Below, piece by piece: positions 12,478 through 23,245 of a stretch of 64,000 nucleotides of DNA. Location: positions 2,728,001-2,792,000 of the forward strand of contig WUJK01000003.1 of the NCBI GenBank assembly GCA_011317545.1, given 5' to 3'. How positions within the stretch are numbered: position 1 is the first letter of the stretch; each line of letters begins with the position of its first letter. A program made the position numbers and the translations under genes. The notes beneath the pieces were generated by a model. That model was not told where the DNA came from. It was given only the letters and a program-made list of their open reading frames with translations, and did no database searches. This stretch comes from Coniella vitis. Taxonomy: Eukaryota; Ascomycota; Sordariomycetes; Diaporthales; Schizoparmaceae.

Positions 12478-13847
12478 ATGTCCTTTGACGCCCTCCAGGA
12501 GCGCCTGGCCACGCTCCAGGAAACAACCACACAGGTCCGCGGCCTCATTGACAGATTATCCAAGCTCGACTTCCAACCGGGCTCTGTGCCGCTACCGCAG
12601 GGTAATAACAATGACGATGACGATGATAACGACGACGAAAATGTCGCGACCGAGCTGAGCGGTGAAATCAATCAGATCCTGCGCGAGGAGGAAGAGGACC
12701 TCGAGTTGCTGGCTGAGGAAGTGGCAGACCTGCGCGGCGGCAAAGAAGGAAGCGAAGCCGAGAAGCGAAAAAGCCGATTGCGCGAGGGTGTCACGAGGCT
12801 TGTGGACGATGTCAAGAGGTATGTACGCGCTAGGCGGCGCTCTCTATGCACGCAACATCCACGGCTGGAGGACAACTGCCTGGACCTTGATTATGGAATG
12901 CTTTCGTCTTCGTGGTTGCTCGAACGTAACATAGCTAATAATATTCTTCACACCACAGCGCCCGCATTGCTTTCCACAAAGCACAGCTCACCGCCCGCCG
13001 CTCCCTCGAAGCCGCCCGCCGTCTCGAGCGCCAACTCCTCCTCCAATCCTACGCCAGCCGCGCCGCCACCAACACAACAACCACTCCTCAATCCCGCAGC
13101 GGCGCCAACTCCCCCGCCCCCTCGTTCAACCCGGCTCGCCGCAGACAAGGAACGCACAACTCTCACAAAGCCCGCGAATCTTCCGACCCCGTCGTATCGG
13201 CCTCCTCAGACCTCACCCGCTCGCTGCACCGCGCCCGGCAGCTCGTGCAAGATGAGCTGGCACGCTCCATGACGCTGCACGAGACGTTGCAGGACTCGAC
13301 GACCCAACTGAAGCAGCTGGGTGGCACATATGGGCGCATGGAGGATATGCTTGCGTCGAGTAAAGACTTGCTGGGCACGCTCATGAAGAGCACCAAGAGT
13401 GACACGTGGTATCTCCAGACGACGTTTTATATGCTTGTGGCTGTGCTCGGATGGTTAATTTTTCGGAGGTGGTTTTATGGACCCTTATGGTGGCTTGTCT
13501 GGTTGCCGTTGCGAGTGGTTTTCAAGACGGGTACGGGCGCTGTGGGGTTAGTTGGTGGTGGTAGTGGTGGCGATTCTTCTTCAGTGGGTGTGGGTACGGG
13601 CGCGCGGATGGAGGTTGTGGATGGTGGAGGGAGGCGGATCGAAGTCGATATGGGTCAGGAAGGAGTTGTGCCGACTGCAAAAGTGGGCAAGGAACAGGAA
13701 CGAACCAACGGCTGGGGAGACCGGGACAGCATGGTCGAGCAGATTGGTCGGATTATTGATGGAGAGGCTGGGCAGCCGGACGAGACTGGACAAGATGTAC
13801 CGGTCGTTTCTGAAGGTGACGACGGCCGTGTCCGAGATGAGCTATGA
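12478..13847 (+). CDS. SEC20: Sec20-like SNARE, Golgi-to-ER retrograde transport
   Basis: Exons 12478-12818 and 12959-13847 (intron 140 nt, phase 2) give 409 aa, near the 383 aa of yeast Sec20. An N-terminal helical region and an Asp/Asn run (about residues 43-53) precede a Sec20 domain at about 195-262. A hydrophobic membrane span follows at about 264-300. The remaining 110 residues, Gly-rich then acidic, would be luminal and end in RDEL, a variant of the HDEL/KDEL retrieval signal; yeast Sec20 also ends in HDEL. Sec20 acts with Ufe1, Use1 and Sec22 and binds the Dsl1 tethering complex when COPI vesicles fuse with the ER. The topology, the SNARE-like stretch before the span and the terminal RDEL agree, so the call is strong. 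Confidence 0.9.
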
Positions 13848-14421
13848 GCGAGGATGTCAGGTATAGGATCCTCTTGCAGCGAGAAATAATCAAACTGGCA
13901 GACTGTGTTTGTCGGTATATGCGTCCACCTTGCTGCTCATATAATAGTATATTTGTAAGCCAGGGAATGATACACCATTTTGTTGACTGTACGATTCTTT
14001 GTTCTCTCTTTGGCGGGACGTGCTATTTGAGTAATTCAAGCGTTATTGTATGCCTAGCAAGGTTTAATCGACCGACGATATTGAAACTGATGGTGTTGTC
14101 GGTGGATTACGGGAACAGCAGAGCAGAGAAATGTTAGTATAGTTGAGAAGGTGGTTCTGCCCGTGTTATAGAGAAGGGTGACTGGCCTGGTATAACAAGC
14201 CGTTTGAATGAGGCAGCGTATTTCATCTGTGCGGAAACAACCATTGCAGTTCTATGACCTATGCTTCGCACATACCAAACAGACTTTAAGTGCGCGTCAA
14301 ATCTACTCTCACCTGTCGATTCATTACATCTAGTTTGTGCATAAGCAGACAGATGTAAGACCCTAAACCAAGTAATTGTTCAGGTCTCTGCTATCATATT
14401 CAGGAATGTGAACAATACCAC

Positions 14422-14481
<60 letters not shown>

Positions 14482-15030
14482 ATCTCCAACTAAGGCTTAT
14501 TGATATATGTCTGTTTGACAAGGTCTGTGCTTCTCCACATCTCTTCCTCAGATGTTAGTCACGAGACGTTCTCTTTCTCTCTTTTTCTCTGTCTCTCTCT
14601 ATCTCTCTCACACACACTCTTTTTTTTTTCCTTTAAAAAGAAGGTCTATTCTTGCTGGAGACTTATGTGATTACTTAGGAGACCTGCTGCTGTGGTATTC
14701 ACCCTTGCGGATGGTGACGGCCCTACTTCTTATTTTCTTATGTTCCTCTTTCATCTCTTGATATGTTCGAGAATAGTCGATTCAAATCGTGGTGTTCCCT
14801 GCTCCTCTTTTGTCACCATCGCAGCGTGGTCGTCTGTAATAGTAGACGTATGTAAAGTATCGCGCAACTTGGTCGACTATCATGAACCTGCTGTCTGTAT
14901 TGGACACTACATCTCGCCATCATTTCTCTCCCTTGTTATCTCCTTGGTGCCCTTTCCTTGCCTTGAGTGTAATAATTCTATTGGTGCAGTCCACAATATA
15001 GTCCGGCATTGCCGCCCTGCATTGTCTCTT
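13848..15030. other. Convergent intergenic region, SEC20 and monooxygenase 3' ends
   Basis: No supported gene. It holds the 56-nt A run at 14423-14478 and a CT-rich tract at about 14565-14632. Short ORFs of 60-115 codons lack any recognisable feature. Confidence 0.6.
14423..14478. repeat. Poly(A) tract, 56 nt
   Basis: An uninterrupted run of 56 A on the plus strand, far longer than other runs in the window (21 at 21570-21590 and 25 at 48610-48634). It sits between two convergent genes. Such runs are unstable, so the true length may differ. Confidence 0.95.
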
Positions 15031-17415
15031 TTAAGCTAGATCATCCACCTCGATATCCACACTCCCATTCAGGCCATTGGTGGTGATAGGAGTAGGCGTC
15101 GGCACGGAGGTAGCAGCAGCAGCAGCAGAAGAAGGAGGAGGAGACGAAGAAGAAGCCGCCGCTTTCGCAACGGGACTTTTCTTCAAAATCTCGGGAACCT
15201 CGAGGAAGCGGTCGTAGTATGAGTCGAGCCACTTGGCGGCTTCCTCGCCAGCATCGTCAACGCTTGAATCCCATCGGCCCAGGCTGCCGACGTAGCCATC
15301 GGGGCGGACGTTGACAATGGCCACCTCGCCGGGGCCTAGACTTCCCAGCCACTTGTTTGTGCAGAGCGACCCGCGCGTGTCCTGCTCGGGTATGTCATCG
15401 AGGTAGAAAGTCCATTTGCTGTCTTGGAGCAGGGGCGGCAAGTCGGAGATTTCAATGTCAGATTTGGGCATTGTTGCTGTTGGTAAGGCCACCAACTGTT
15501 AGCAATTGGTTTAAGGTATTATATAACCACCGACAACGCATATAGGGAGGGGTATAACTTACTTATGAGTCCGAATGTAAACAGGTGGCTAACAGCCGTG
15601 TATCTCTCTGGCCGTACGTATATATCCTCTGGCGCAGGAAGTCTGGGTTGTGCGGCATAAGAGATACTGGCAGCCACCGATAATTGACGAATAAGCGACG
15701 AATCTGCAGCAAGAGCGTCGCAAAAGTTCTCGAGAAACATCTTCGACTGGTGGACATCCCACATCAAGAGATAAATCCGGAACTGGCCGAGCATGGGTAT
15801 GTCGAGCTGGATATCCACGGGGTTCGAGTCCAAGTAGCGCGACACCTTGGCTGGAGGAAGCAGGCAGCCCGGCTTTGCCTCGCCCAAGAGCCACGTCTGG
15901 CTCTCCATCATGTTGAGTGCATTTTCGCCATATTCTGCGCCAATGCCAGATATGAAGCGCACATTTGTTTTGAAGTTTTCGGCTAGAGTTACGGCGTCGC
16001 CGCCGGCGATCTGGTTTGCGTGCTCGTAGTCAAAGTTGACCAGATCCAAGGCAATCTTCCTTCTCTCGTCCTCGTAGCTTTCAAGCAGCGCTGGCTTTGC
16101 GAGTCCGCGGACCGCGAAATTCAGTTTCCACGCTATGTTCCACGCATCGTGCATCGATGTGTTCATTCCCTGCGATGCCTTTGGCGAGTGGGTGTGGCTG
16201 GCGTCGCCAGCCAAAAATGCGCGGTGGTGAGAGTCGCAGAAGCGGCTGGCCACACGCTGACCAATCTGGTACCGGCCGAACCACTCAATATACTTCCACC
16301 GAACCGTGAAGGGCTTCATTATTTCCTTGGCGCGCGCCATGATGTATTCCTGGCCCAACGTCTTCCTGTCTTCCTTCATGCCGCTCTTGAGTTCAATGTA
16401 AAAGCGGGTCATGTTGCGTTCTCGAGGGATGATGAGGATAGAGCCGAACTCTTGCGAATACACCAACGTTTTGGACCATATATCTGGAAAGTCGGTCTCG
16501 ATTTCTCCATCGAGCACACCCCAAACGACAGGCTGCGACATGCCCACTGGTCTGGCATCGGGTATGCTCTTGCGCACTTTGGAGTGTGCACCATCGCCTG
16601 CAAAGTACAGTCAGTTGAACCATTTGGTGTGGGTGAAAGGGCTGGGCCATGATCTCTTACACCCCACGAGATATTGTGCTAATATGGTCCTCTTGTCCTG
16701 TGTCACGTTCACTCTCGTGTTGATTTGCAATGCTGCGCCAACCTTCTTGGACATTAACAGGTCGCACGCGCTGTACGACTCAAAGGCACAATTTCTCCTG
16801 ACCTCGACGCCGCGCTTCTTCATATCTTCAATGAAAAGGCTCTCGACCATTCCCTGATGTACCAGCAGGATATACGGGTCCAGCACGTCTATTACGGGCG
16901 GGTAGTGGACTTCGCGCCCCAGCCTGCGCAACGGTTCGTCTGGAGTTCCTCTCCAAAAGGAGATATCGTAGACTCGAACGCCTCTTTGCAACAAAGAGTC
17001 TGCTAGCCGCATCTGTCGAAATGTCTCAATGGTCTTTGGCTGCAAGCCATCAGCCCTGTGAAACCAAGTCAGCCAAGCTGAAAGACGCGCGTGATGCTCT
17101 TTCTTTGGGCTCCGTTCTCACTCTCCCCTCTTACTCTGGAGGGAAAGCTATTTACCTTCCCACTGGCGTGGGATCCGCCCTGTCGTCTATGACTTGGGCC
17201 TTGATGCCCATGCGCGCCAGGTTTGCGCCCAACATCAAGCCAGCCGGGCCGGCGCCCACAACACAGACCTGGCATTGGGAGGGAGCCTCGGGCATGCTTC
17301 GCAGGAGGGTGACGCGGTCGACGCAATTGGCGCCAATGACGCCTTCTGTCGTTTCCACATGGCCGTCGTGGCTACGGGTATTCTCCGAGGCGGTTTCGAG
17401 AACGCCTGGCGCCAT
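15031..17415 (-). CDS. FAD-dependent phenol 2-monooxygenase-like hydroxylase
   Basis: Exons on the minus strand are 17415-17156, 17055-16661, 16597-15563 and 15476-15031 (introns 100, 63 and 86 nt), giving 711 aa. The FAD dinucleotide motif GAGPAG is at residues 54-59, the DG motif GCDGAHS at about 218-224 and the GD motif AGDASHTHSP near 350. This is the class A flavoprotein hydroxylase (PHBH) fold. The C-terminal part carries the thioredoxin-like domain of phenol hydroxylases, ending with the VRPDGYVG segment. Such enzymes use NADPH and oxygen to add a hydroxyl group to a phenolic ring; the actual substrate cannot be read from sequence. The protein has a non-conserved N-terminus of about 48 residues and a Ser/Pro/Ala-rich tail. 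At the last intron, an earlier CAG (just before TTGGTGG in the sense strand) would shift the frame, so the acceptor 15 nt downstream is used here. Confidence 0.9.
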
Positions 17416-19580
17416 GGTTTGCCACCTTTTCCCAAGCTTCGGGGCTTGCGTTGGGGGACGGGGGGAAGGGGGGAAAAGGGCGAATGGTAGAAACAGTCAA
17501 GGCACCACCCTACGGGACCTCAGTAGTCTGGATCGTATGGAGCCAAGCAGTTGCGCTCGGAATTCAACGGACAAAAGAAGGATTCGGTATGTTATTCGCT
17601 TTCGAGGACCGCGTACTAAAGTCCGGGCTCGCCTGCTATTTCCAGTGTATAGACCGCTCGAAGGGCACGCGACGCGATGAAGCAAAGATGCAGAGAGTCA
17701 GAGAGCAGAGAGAAGAAGCAAAGGTACAATTCGAACAAACAGCCAGGCGTGTCGGCGCCGCCCACGTTATGTTATGAAAGTCGCAGCGAGTAGAAAATGT
17801 GTGTCAACTGCGTCCCAGCTCTTCTTCGAAGCGGGTGGAGCAGCACCAAGACGATCTGCAAGCAACTGGCCGCAGATGTAGCAGCGCGGTACAAAGAGGT
17901 CACGGAAAAGAGACGCGCTCCGTGCTCTGCCGGCGGCGGGATCGGAAACGTGGGGTGGAGAGGCCCTTTCCTAGAGTGGTGGTGAGAGGCACCGTTCTTG
18001 CCTCTGCGGCTGCTGCTGCTACTGCTGGTGGTGGTGGCGGTGGTGGTTGCAAAGAGCAGCAGCAAACGGTCGGTAGAATCTGGAAAGAGGTGAAGAGGCA
18101 AACGCTGGGAAGGAAGGAAGTGGAGGCTCGGTCGAGCTTCAGGGTCAGGCAACGTGATGTGATGCGGCGGCATGCGGCCGTGAAACGGAATCTAAGACCA
18201 GGAGTCGGCAGACAGAGACACGATGTTGCTTGGTCCTGTCTCGAGTCCAGTGCGGTCCCAAGTCGCCTGCAGGACGGCGTCAAGACGGGAAACGAAAAGA
18301 AGCAGTTGGGGTGACGGATTAAAGAGCGACTTTGCTGCAAACCCCCTCCTCCACGGGGGGGGTGGTACCAATTCTCTCAGAAGCAAGAGAGCAGCCCATC
18401 TCATCGCATCGCATCGCATCGCATCGCACCGCATCGCCCATCCCAATTGCCCATGTCCCATCCAACAAGGCCGGCCTGGCTCCAGGCCCTTCGCGTGGGC
18501 AGTGGATGTGGCCGTGGGCGCGGCCGTGGGCGTGGGAAACGTGGACCGAGAGCTTTGTTGCAACGTACGACAAGTGGTTCGATTCTGCAGTGCAAGGTGG
18601 AAACCCCCGCCTTGCTGCAAGCACTTGCTTGGACCCTGCAAAAAAAGACAGACAACCTACCAGCCTACTTGCCTACCCCCTGTCTTGCCCTGTGGACTCG
18701 ACCTCCCTGCCTCCCAACGGGGGGGCAGCAGCAGCAGCCGCCCCTGCAAGCCAGCACTGCTGTGTACATACTATGTAGTAGCCCTGGGGGCATAGGATTT
18801 ATGGAGAGGGGGGGATATTAATAATAAGATAGAAAGAGGGAAAAAGACGCCTACCACTCCACCATAACTCCCTGGCTGCCCTTGCCCAGCCAGTGGCTTA
18901 GCTAGCGCCATCAGCCCACCGCCCACTGCTAGCCCGTATGACAGAAGGGCGGCCCGCCCACGCCGCCCAGGACAAACTTTACATACTAGGTATGTACTAT
19001 GTTCATAGTAGCATGGCCGTTTGGAATTGTCGCTAACCCAACTGTGATAGGGCTGACTAGGATGTTGCCCTGTGTCAAACTCACCTTCACCCACCCCGTC
19101 CTGTAAGTGCGCCCAAGGCCACCATCACAACATCACCCATCATCCGAGCTGTGCCATTCACTCCTTCGTGTCTGTTGTCTTGTGTCCAAACCAGAGTCCG
19201 AGTGCAACCTCGGGGTTCATCTGTCAAGCTGCCTCAACCAAAAGCTCAAGGTCAAGCAAGACGGTATGCGATCCTCCCAATCCTCCCATTCCAGACAAAA
19301 CAGCCCCAACGAAAATTGCTCGACTCGACATCTTCTTCCCTGATAGGATATCCACGATCCAAATAGCCTTTCGGCCATCATCTGTGTCAGAATCCTTCCC
19401 GACGCCCGCCGCTGCTGGATGATGGCACTGGTGGCCTGACCCTCTGCTGTTTTTGCGGCCAGCCCAGGACTGAGCCGAATAATCATAGGGCAGATTTGCC
19501 TGGTGCTCTCGGGCTAACGGCAGGCTGATGTGTATTATGCAGTGATAAACAAGAGTCTCGGTTTGGTACCGTTGCGGCCG
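17416..19580. other. Long intergenic region upstream of the monooxygenase
   Basis: G+C-rich, with overlapping ORFs on several frames between 17.7 and 18.8 kb that read as low complexity; none is supported. It holds an ATCGC pentamer repeat (18403-18436), a TACTATGTA motif at 18769-18777 within a TACATAC/TATGTAGTA inverted repeat, and a diverged copy near 18990. Confidence 0.55.
18403..18436. repeat. ATCGC pentanucleotide tandem repeat
   Basis: About six or seven copies of ATCGC in a row, with one changed unit (ACCGC) near the end. Non-coding. Confidence 0.85.
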
Positions 19581-20116
19581 ATGCTGAACGCGCCCCTCAA
19601 GACACGCATGTACCGGTTAAGCCAGGGTAAGGAGGGTGCTGAACGATGGTGTCTTGGATGTCTGACACACAGCATTTCTGCGTTGGAAAAAGTCACGGTA
19701 AGTAATTAATTATCTAGCTCGTCCATCATCATGGGCAGACATGTGTTTTGGGATTGTATCGACGGCTGTGTGGCGTGAATATACATTTCTTCTCTAGAGG
19801 TTTACGGATCTACAACACGGGTTCGTTGGAAAGCAAGTCTTCGAGGTTCGGTCTTTGATTTGTAACATTTGCATAATCTCTTTTGATTGTAAGCTTCTGC
19901 ATATTGCACCGTTCCCTTCGTAGTCCGCAGGTATCGGTCAACTTTACGGCAAAGACCAAAAAATGCACATTAACTACATATTATGCCGAGGCTGTGAGAC
20001 TTGCTCAGCTATTCACACAGATGAGCTCAAGCTCGTTAGACACGCGCAAATACGTGACCAGACTCCCATGGGCAAGCTTTTACAAAAGCAACCCTCCAGA
20101 ATTTGCGCAAAACTGA
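19581..20116 (+). CDS. Speculative small three-exon ORF, unknown
   Basis: A possible model joins 19581-19697, 19798-19845 and 19931-20116 with phase-0 introns of 100 and 85 nt, giving 116 aa. The first intron has a good donor (GTAAGT) and a TTCTTCTCTAG acceptor. The second has a weak donor (GTTCGG) and a CCGCAG acceptor. The product has no recognised domain; it holds a CLGC pair and is otherwise mixed. Alternative splice choices give a different C-terminus, with a CRGCETC segment. There is no homology argument and chance is a real alternative. Confidence 0.2.
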
Positions 20117-20994
20117 GAATACTACTTCCAATGAAACCGTGTCAGCGAAAGTGACTCAAGAAACACCATTCGAGCCACTGACGCATCTTATTTGCAATAC
20201 GGCCTAGTTTGAAATTGAATACTTTTAGAATTTTACTCAAGAACGGTACCATCTACTTGGCACCCATGTTCGCTTCCATTCGGTTAGCTTGGAACCCAAT
20301 ATCTATGTGCCAGAAGTACTTACGTACCTAGCGATCTGATGCGAAAAAGAGACACGAAACAGTCTGAATGATTGTTTAAGAGGATCTTTGAGGAGACGTG
20401 TCCAAACAAGTATCTCAAGACCAGCCTGGTTGACGAGACGTATCGTGGTTTGAGAACCACGCGGTAAAAGCTTTCGTTTGAGGCCAGACGGTTGGCATAT
20501 GATGTGCATTTTCATCGGCTCTCTTGCCTCTGTTGATTCAGTTAAATCCGGATGAAACCAACGAGACAATGACATGGAAACGGCACCAATGACGACCGTG
20601 GCTGGCTGGCTGGCTGGTGAGAACAGAAGGGAAAGTGTATGAACCTAAGGGGGTTGATTTAGCAGCTCCCAAACCACTTATTATCTCTGATAGACTCTTG
20701 GAATTGTGGCATATACGCTGCCTTAATGTGGCCCATCTTATTTAGTCATGTACGGCTAGTCATTCGACTATTTACTGATACACAGAATCTTGCTTCAACA
20801 ATGTTTGAGCACGGCTTCGACCTAAAACATGGTCCCTAACAGCTACAGTCCCAACCACATTCAACGCATCTCATTTCCATTAGCCGAGAAAGGGTCACAG
20901 ACCCGATGGCCCAAAAAACAATATACAAAGGAACATGCACGTATAAAAGAAGCGGATAGCCCCCCGTCCTTACAAAAGCCCACAAGCCGAGCCT
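20117..20994. other. Intergenic, downstream of the short-chain dehydrogenase
   Basis: No supported gene. A short GGCT tandem repeat (about 20599-20617) is the only structure noticed. The 3' UTR of the minus-strand dehydrogenase lies at the right side. Confidence 0.55.
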
Positions 20995-22516
20995 TCAGCT
21001 CGATGCATCAGGCACAAGCACGGTACTATCCTCCACACTCTTCTCCTTAGCATCATAGAACCGGTCCAGATCCTGGACAACCTGCCTGCCCGTGAAGCGC
21101 GGTAGGATCTCGGCCCCGTCCTTGCGCGCCCCATCCTGGTACCAGTGCGGCAGGGCCGCGAGCGCAGGCAACAGCCGCGCAAACGCAGGACAAATCACCT
21201 GTCCGCTCGTGCCGCTGAGCACCTGGCGCACAATCGCCTCGGCGACCGTCTCGGGCTCGAGAGTCGGCATGAGAAACCCTTTGCTGTTGTGGTAGCCGGT
21301 GAAGAGGGGTGTTCTGGTATACCCTTGGTTGACGACGACGGTGCGCACTTTGGAGGCGCCGTAGCGCGTGGGGAGTTCGGCGGAGAGGCCCTCGTGGAAG
21401 GCAAGGGCGGCGGCTTTGGAGGCGGCGTAGTCGACCATGTTGGGGACTAGGACAGGTTAGAATGTCTATATCGAGAGAATATCTTGGAATTTTCTTCAAA
21501 CTCTTCAGAATGGTGCTAACCAGGCCTCACAGGGTCGTCTTCGAATGCATCTTTCACCATAAAACCTACAAAAAAAAAAAAAAAAAAAAAGGACTTACCA
21601 GTCACCCACGACGCAATACTAGCCACCGTAACAACCATACCATGGTTCTGGTCAATCAGACTTGGCAAAAACTCCTTGGCAATCCAATAATGCGCGAGCG
21701 TGTTGACATCAAATGTGAAGCGCACGTCGCGCTCGCTCGAGTCGAGGATCGTCTTGCCCCGCGCAACGCCCGCATTGTTGATGATGATGGTCGGATCACC
21801 CACTGCAGATCGGATGTCCTTGGCCACTGCGGCGATTTCCTTGGGGCTGGTGATGTCGCACTTGAAATAGTGCACATTCGTGTCCGCTGTTGGATCGGAA
21901 GCACGATGATCAGTACATACCCAAACATAAAGAAGAGGGGGGGGGGGTTCAAAGGAAAGTGGAAGCGAAAGGAAAGAAAACGAAAGGAAAAGGAAAAGAA
22001 ATATTTATATATATAAAAAAAGGGAAATAGGAAAAAAGAGAAGAAGAGACACTATTGTCTCACTTGAACGTCTCTGGAAGTAACTTGGAACGACAACCGA
22101 AACCTCTCAACAGACTCACCTGCAAAGGTAAGCGGCTGAATATCCAACACGACCACCTTGACACCCTTCTCGGCCAAGAACCGCACCACATGCCCGCCAA
22201 TCCCACCGCTACCCCCCGTCACCAGCACCACCTCACGCCCACGCCAGTCATACCCATTGTCGACCGTCCAGTTGTTGAGCGAGCGGGCCGAGTACCAGCT
22301 GCTCAGCCAGCGCGCCACGCCAATATAAAACAGCCACCGGATGCGCGACAGCGCCTTGTGGTGCAGGATGGCAAGGTTCTGCCCACGTTGGGTGAGGCGT
22401 GCGAGTAGCAAGATGGGTAGCGTTAGGAGTGGGTTGAGGGCCGTGTTGGCAAAAAGGCGGGCAAAGACGTCGGCTTTGATGCCTTCGCGGGGGATGAGTC
22501 CTGCGTGCATGGGCAT
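20995..22516 (-). CDS. Membrane-anchored short-chain dehydrogenase/reductase
   Basis: Exons 22516-22120, 21886-21599 and 21446-20995 (introns 233 and 152 nt) give 378 aa. The classical SDR features are in order: nucleotide-binding TGGSGGIG at 100-107, NNAG at 169-172, catalytic Ser222 (TVASIAS) and YAASK with Tyr235 and Lys239. Hydrophobic stretches at about 28-42 and 59-75 precede the domain, as in the retinol dehydrogenase/17-beta-HSD11 (SDR16C) group, whose members sit on the ER or lipid droplets. The likely reaction is NAD(P)-dependent alcohol/ketone conversion on a lipid; the substrate is not known. The first intron carries a pyrimidine-rich sense tract and the second a 21-nt T run in the sense strand. 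Confidence 0.9.
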
Positions 22517-23245
22517 GATGAGCTGTTTGTTTTTCTTTTCGACTGCTTTTTTTGGACGCGAAACTCGTTGGAGAAGAAAAAAGGGCGCGGTTGTTGTTGA
22601 GTGATTATATTGTGACGGAGATGCTCGACTAGTCGTGTTGTGATGGCTTGTTTATACTTCTGCACTATCGAGGTACTTGGGTAGCTTTGAGCTTGATACC
22701 TCACCACAACCAAGAAGCCTTTATTACAGTCATATAAGGGGCGATCAGGTGAGTAATTCGAGAGAGATCACAAGCCAAGTAGAGAGCGGCTCTAATAAGT
22801 GGAATTGATCAAAAAACCCGCCCAGACTTGTGCAGAATCCCCTCTTGTCGGCGTCCACAGCTGCCGGTGCAGATGTCGACCAAGCGTTCATGCACCCCAG
22901 ACAGGAACCGGCACAGTCAATGGCCGACCCCAAGCCGAGGCACCATAGATGCGAGCGGACGCTGGTGCGGGGAAGCGGTGCGGGAACAGGGAGCCATCAC
23001 AAAACAAATATACTGGGTGTACCGCTACGAGCAACTCTTTTCGCATTGCGATGCTGCGAGCAGGGGCATGTGCTTGAGACAAGCCAGTGTCGGTGGTTTT
23101 GCCTACATCCACTACCTAGCACACATATCAGCAGGGCCACCGGGGTGGAAAGACACAGAGACGTCCGGTGGCCGGTTCTTGACTGCTGTTTCTTTGCCTC
23201 AACGCGAGGCTGTCGAGAGCAGTCCTGCTCGAGTTGTTTGAGGCC
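22517..23245. other. Intergenic, promoter of the SDR gene and 3' end of the pseudouridine gene
   Basis: A 174-codon ORF runs through here on the plus strand and continues antisense into the pseudouridine gene, with no domain and a Cys/His/Arg-rich random composition. It is not called as a gene. Confidence 0.55.

Noticed and set aside
17772..18821. Several 100-190 codon ORFs on both strands
   Set aside because: They overlap in up to four frames in a G+C-rich low-complexity area with the ATCGC repeat; this is chance openness.
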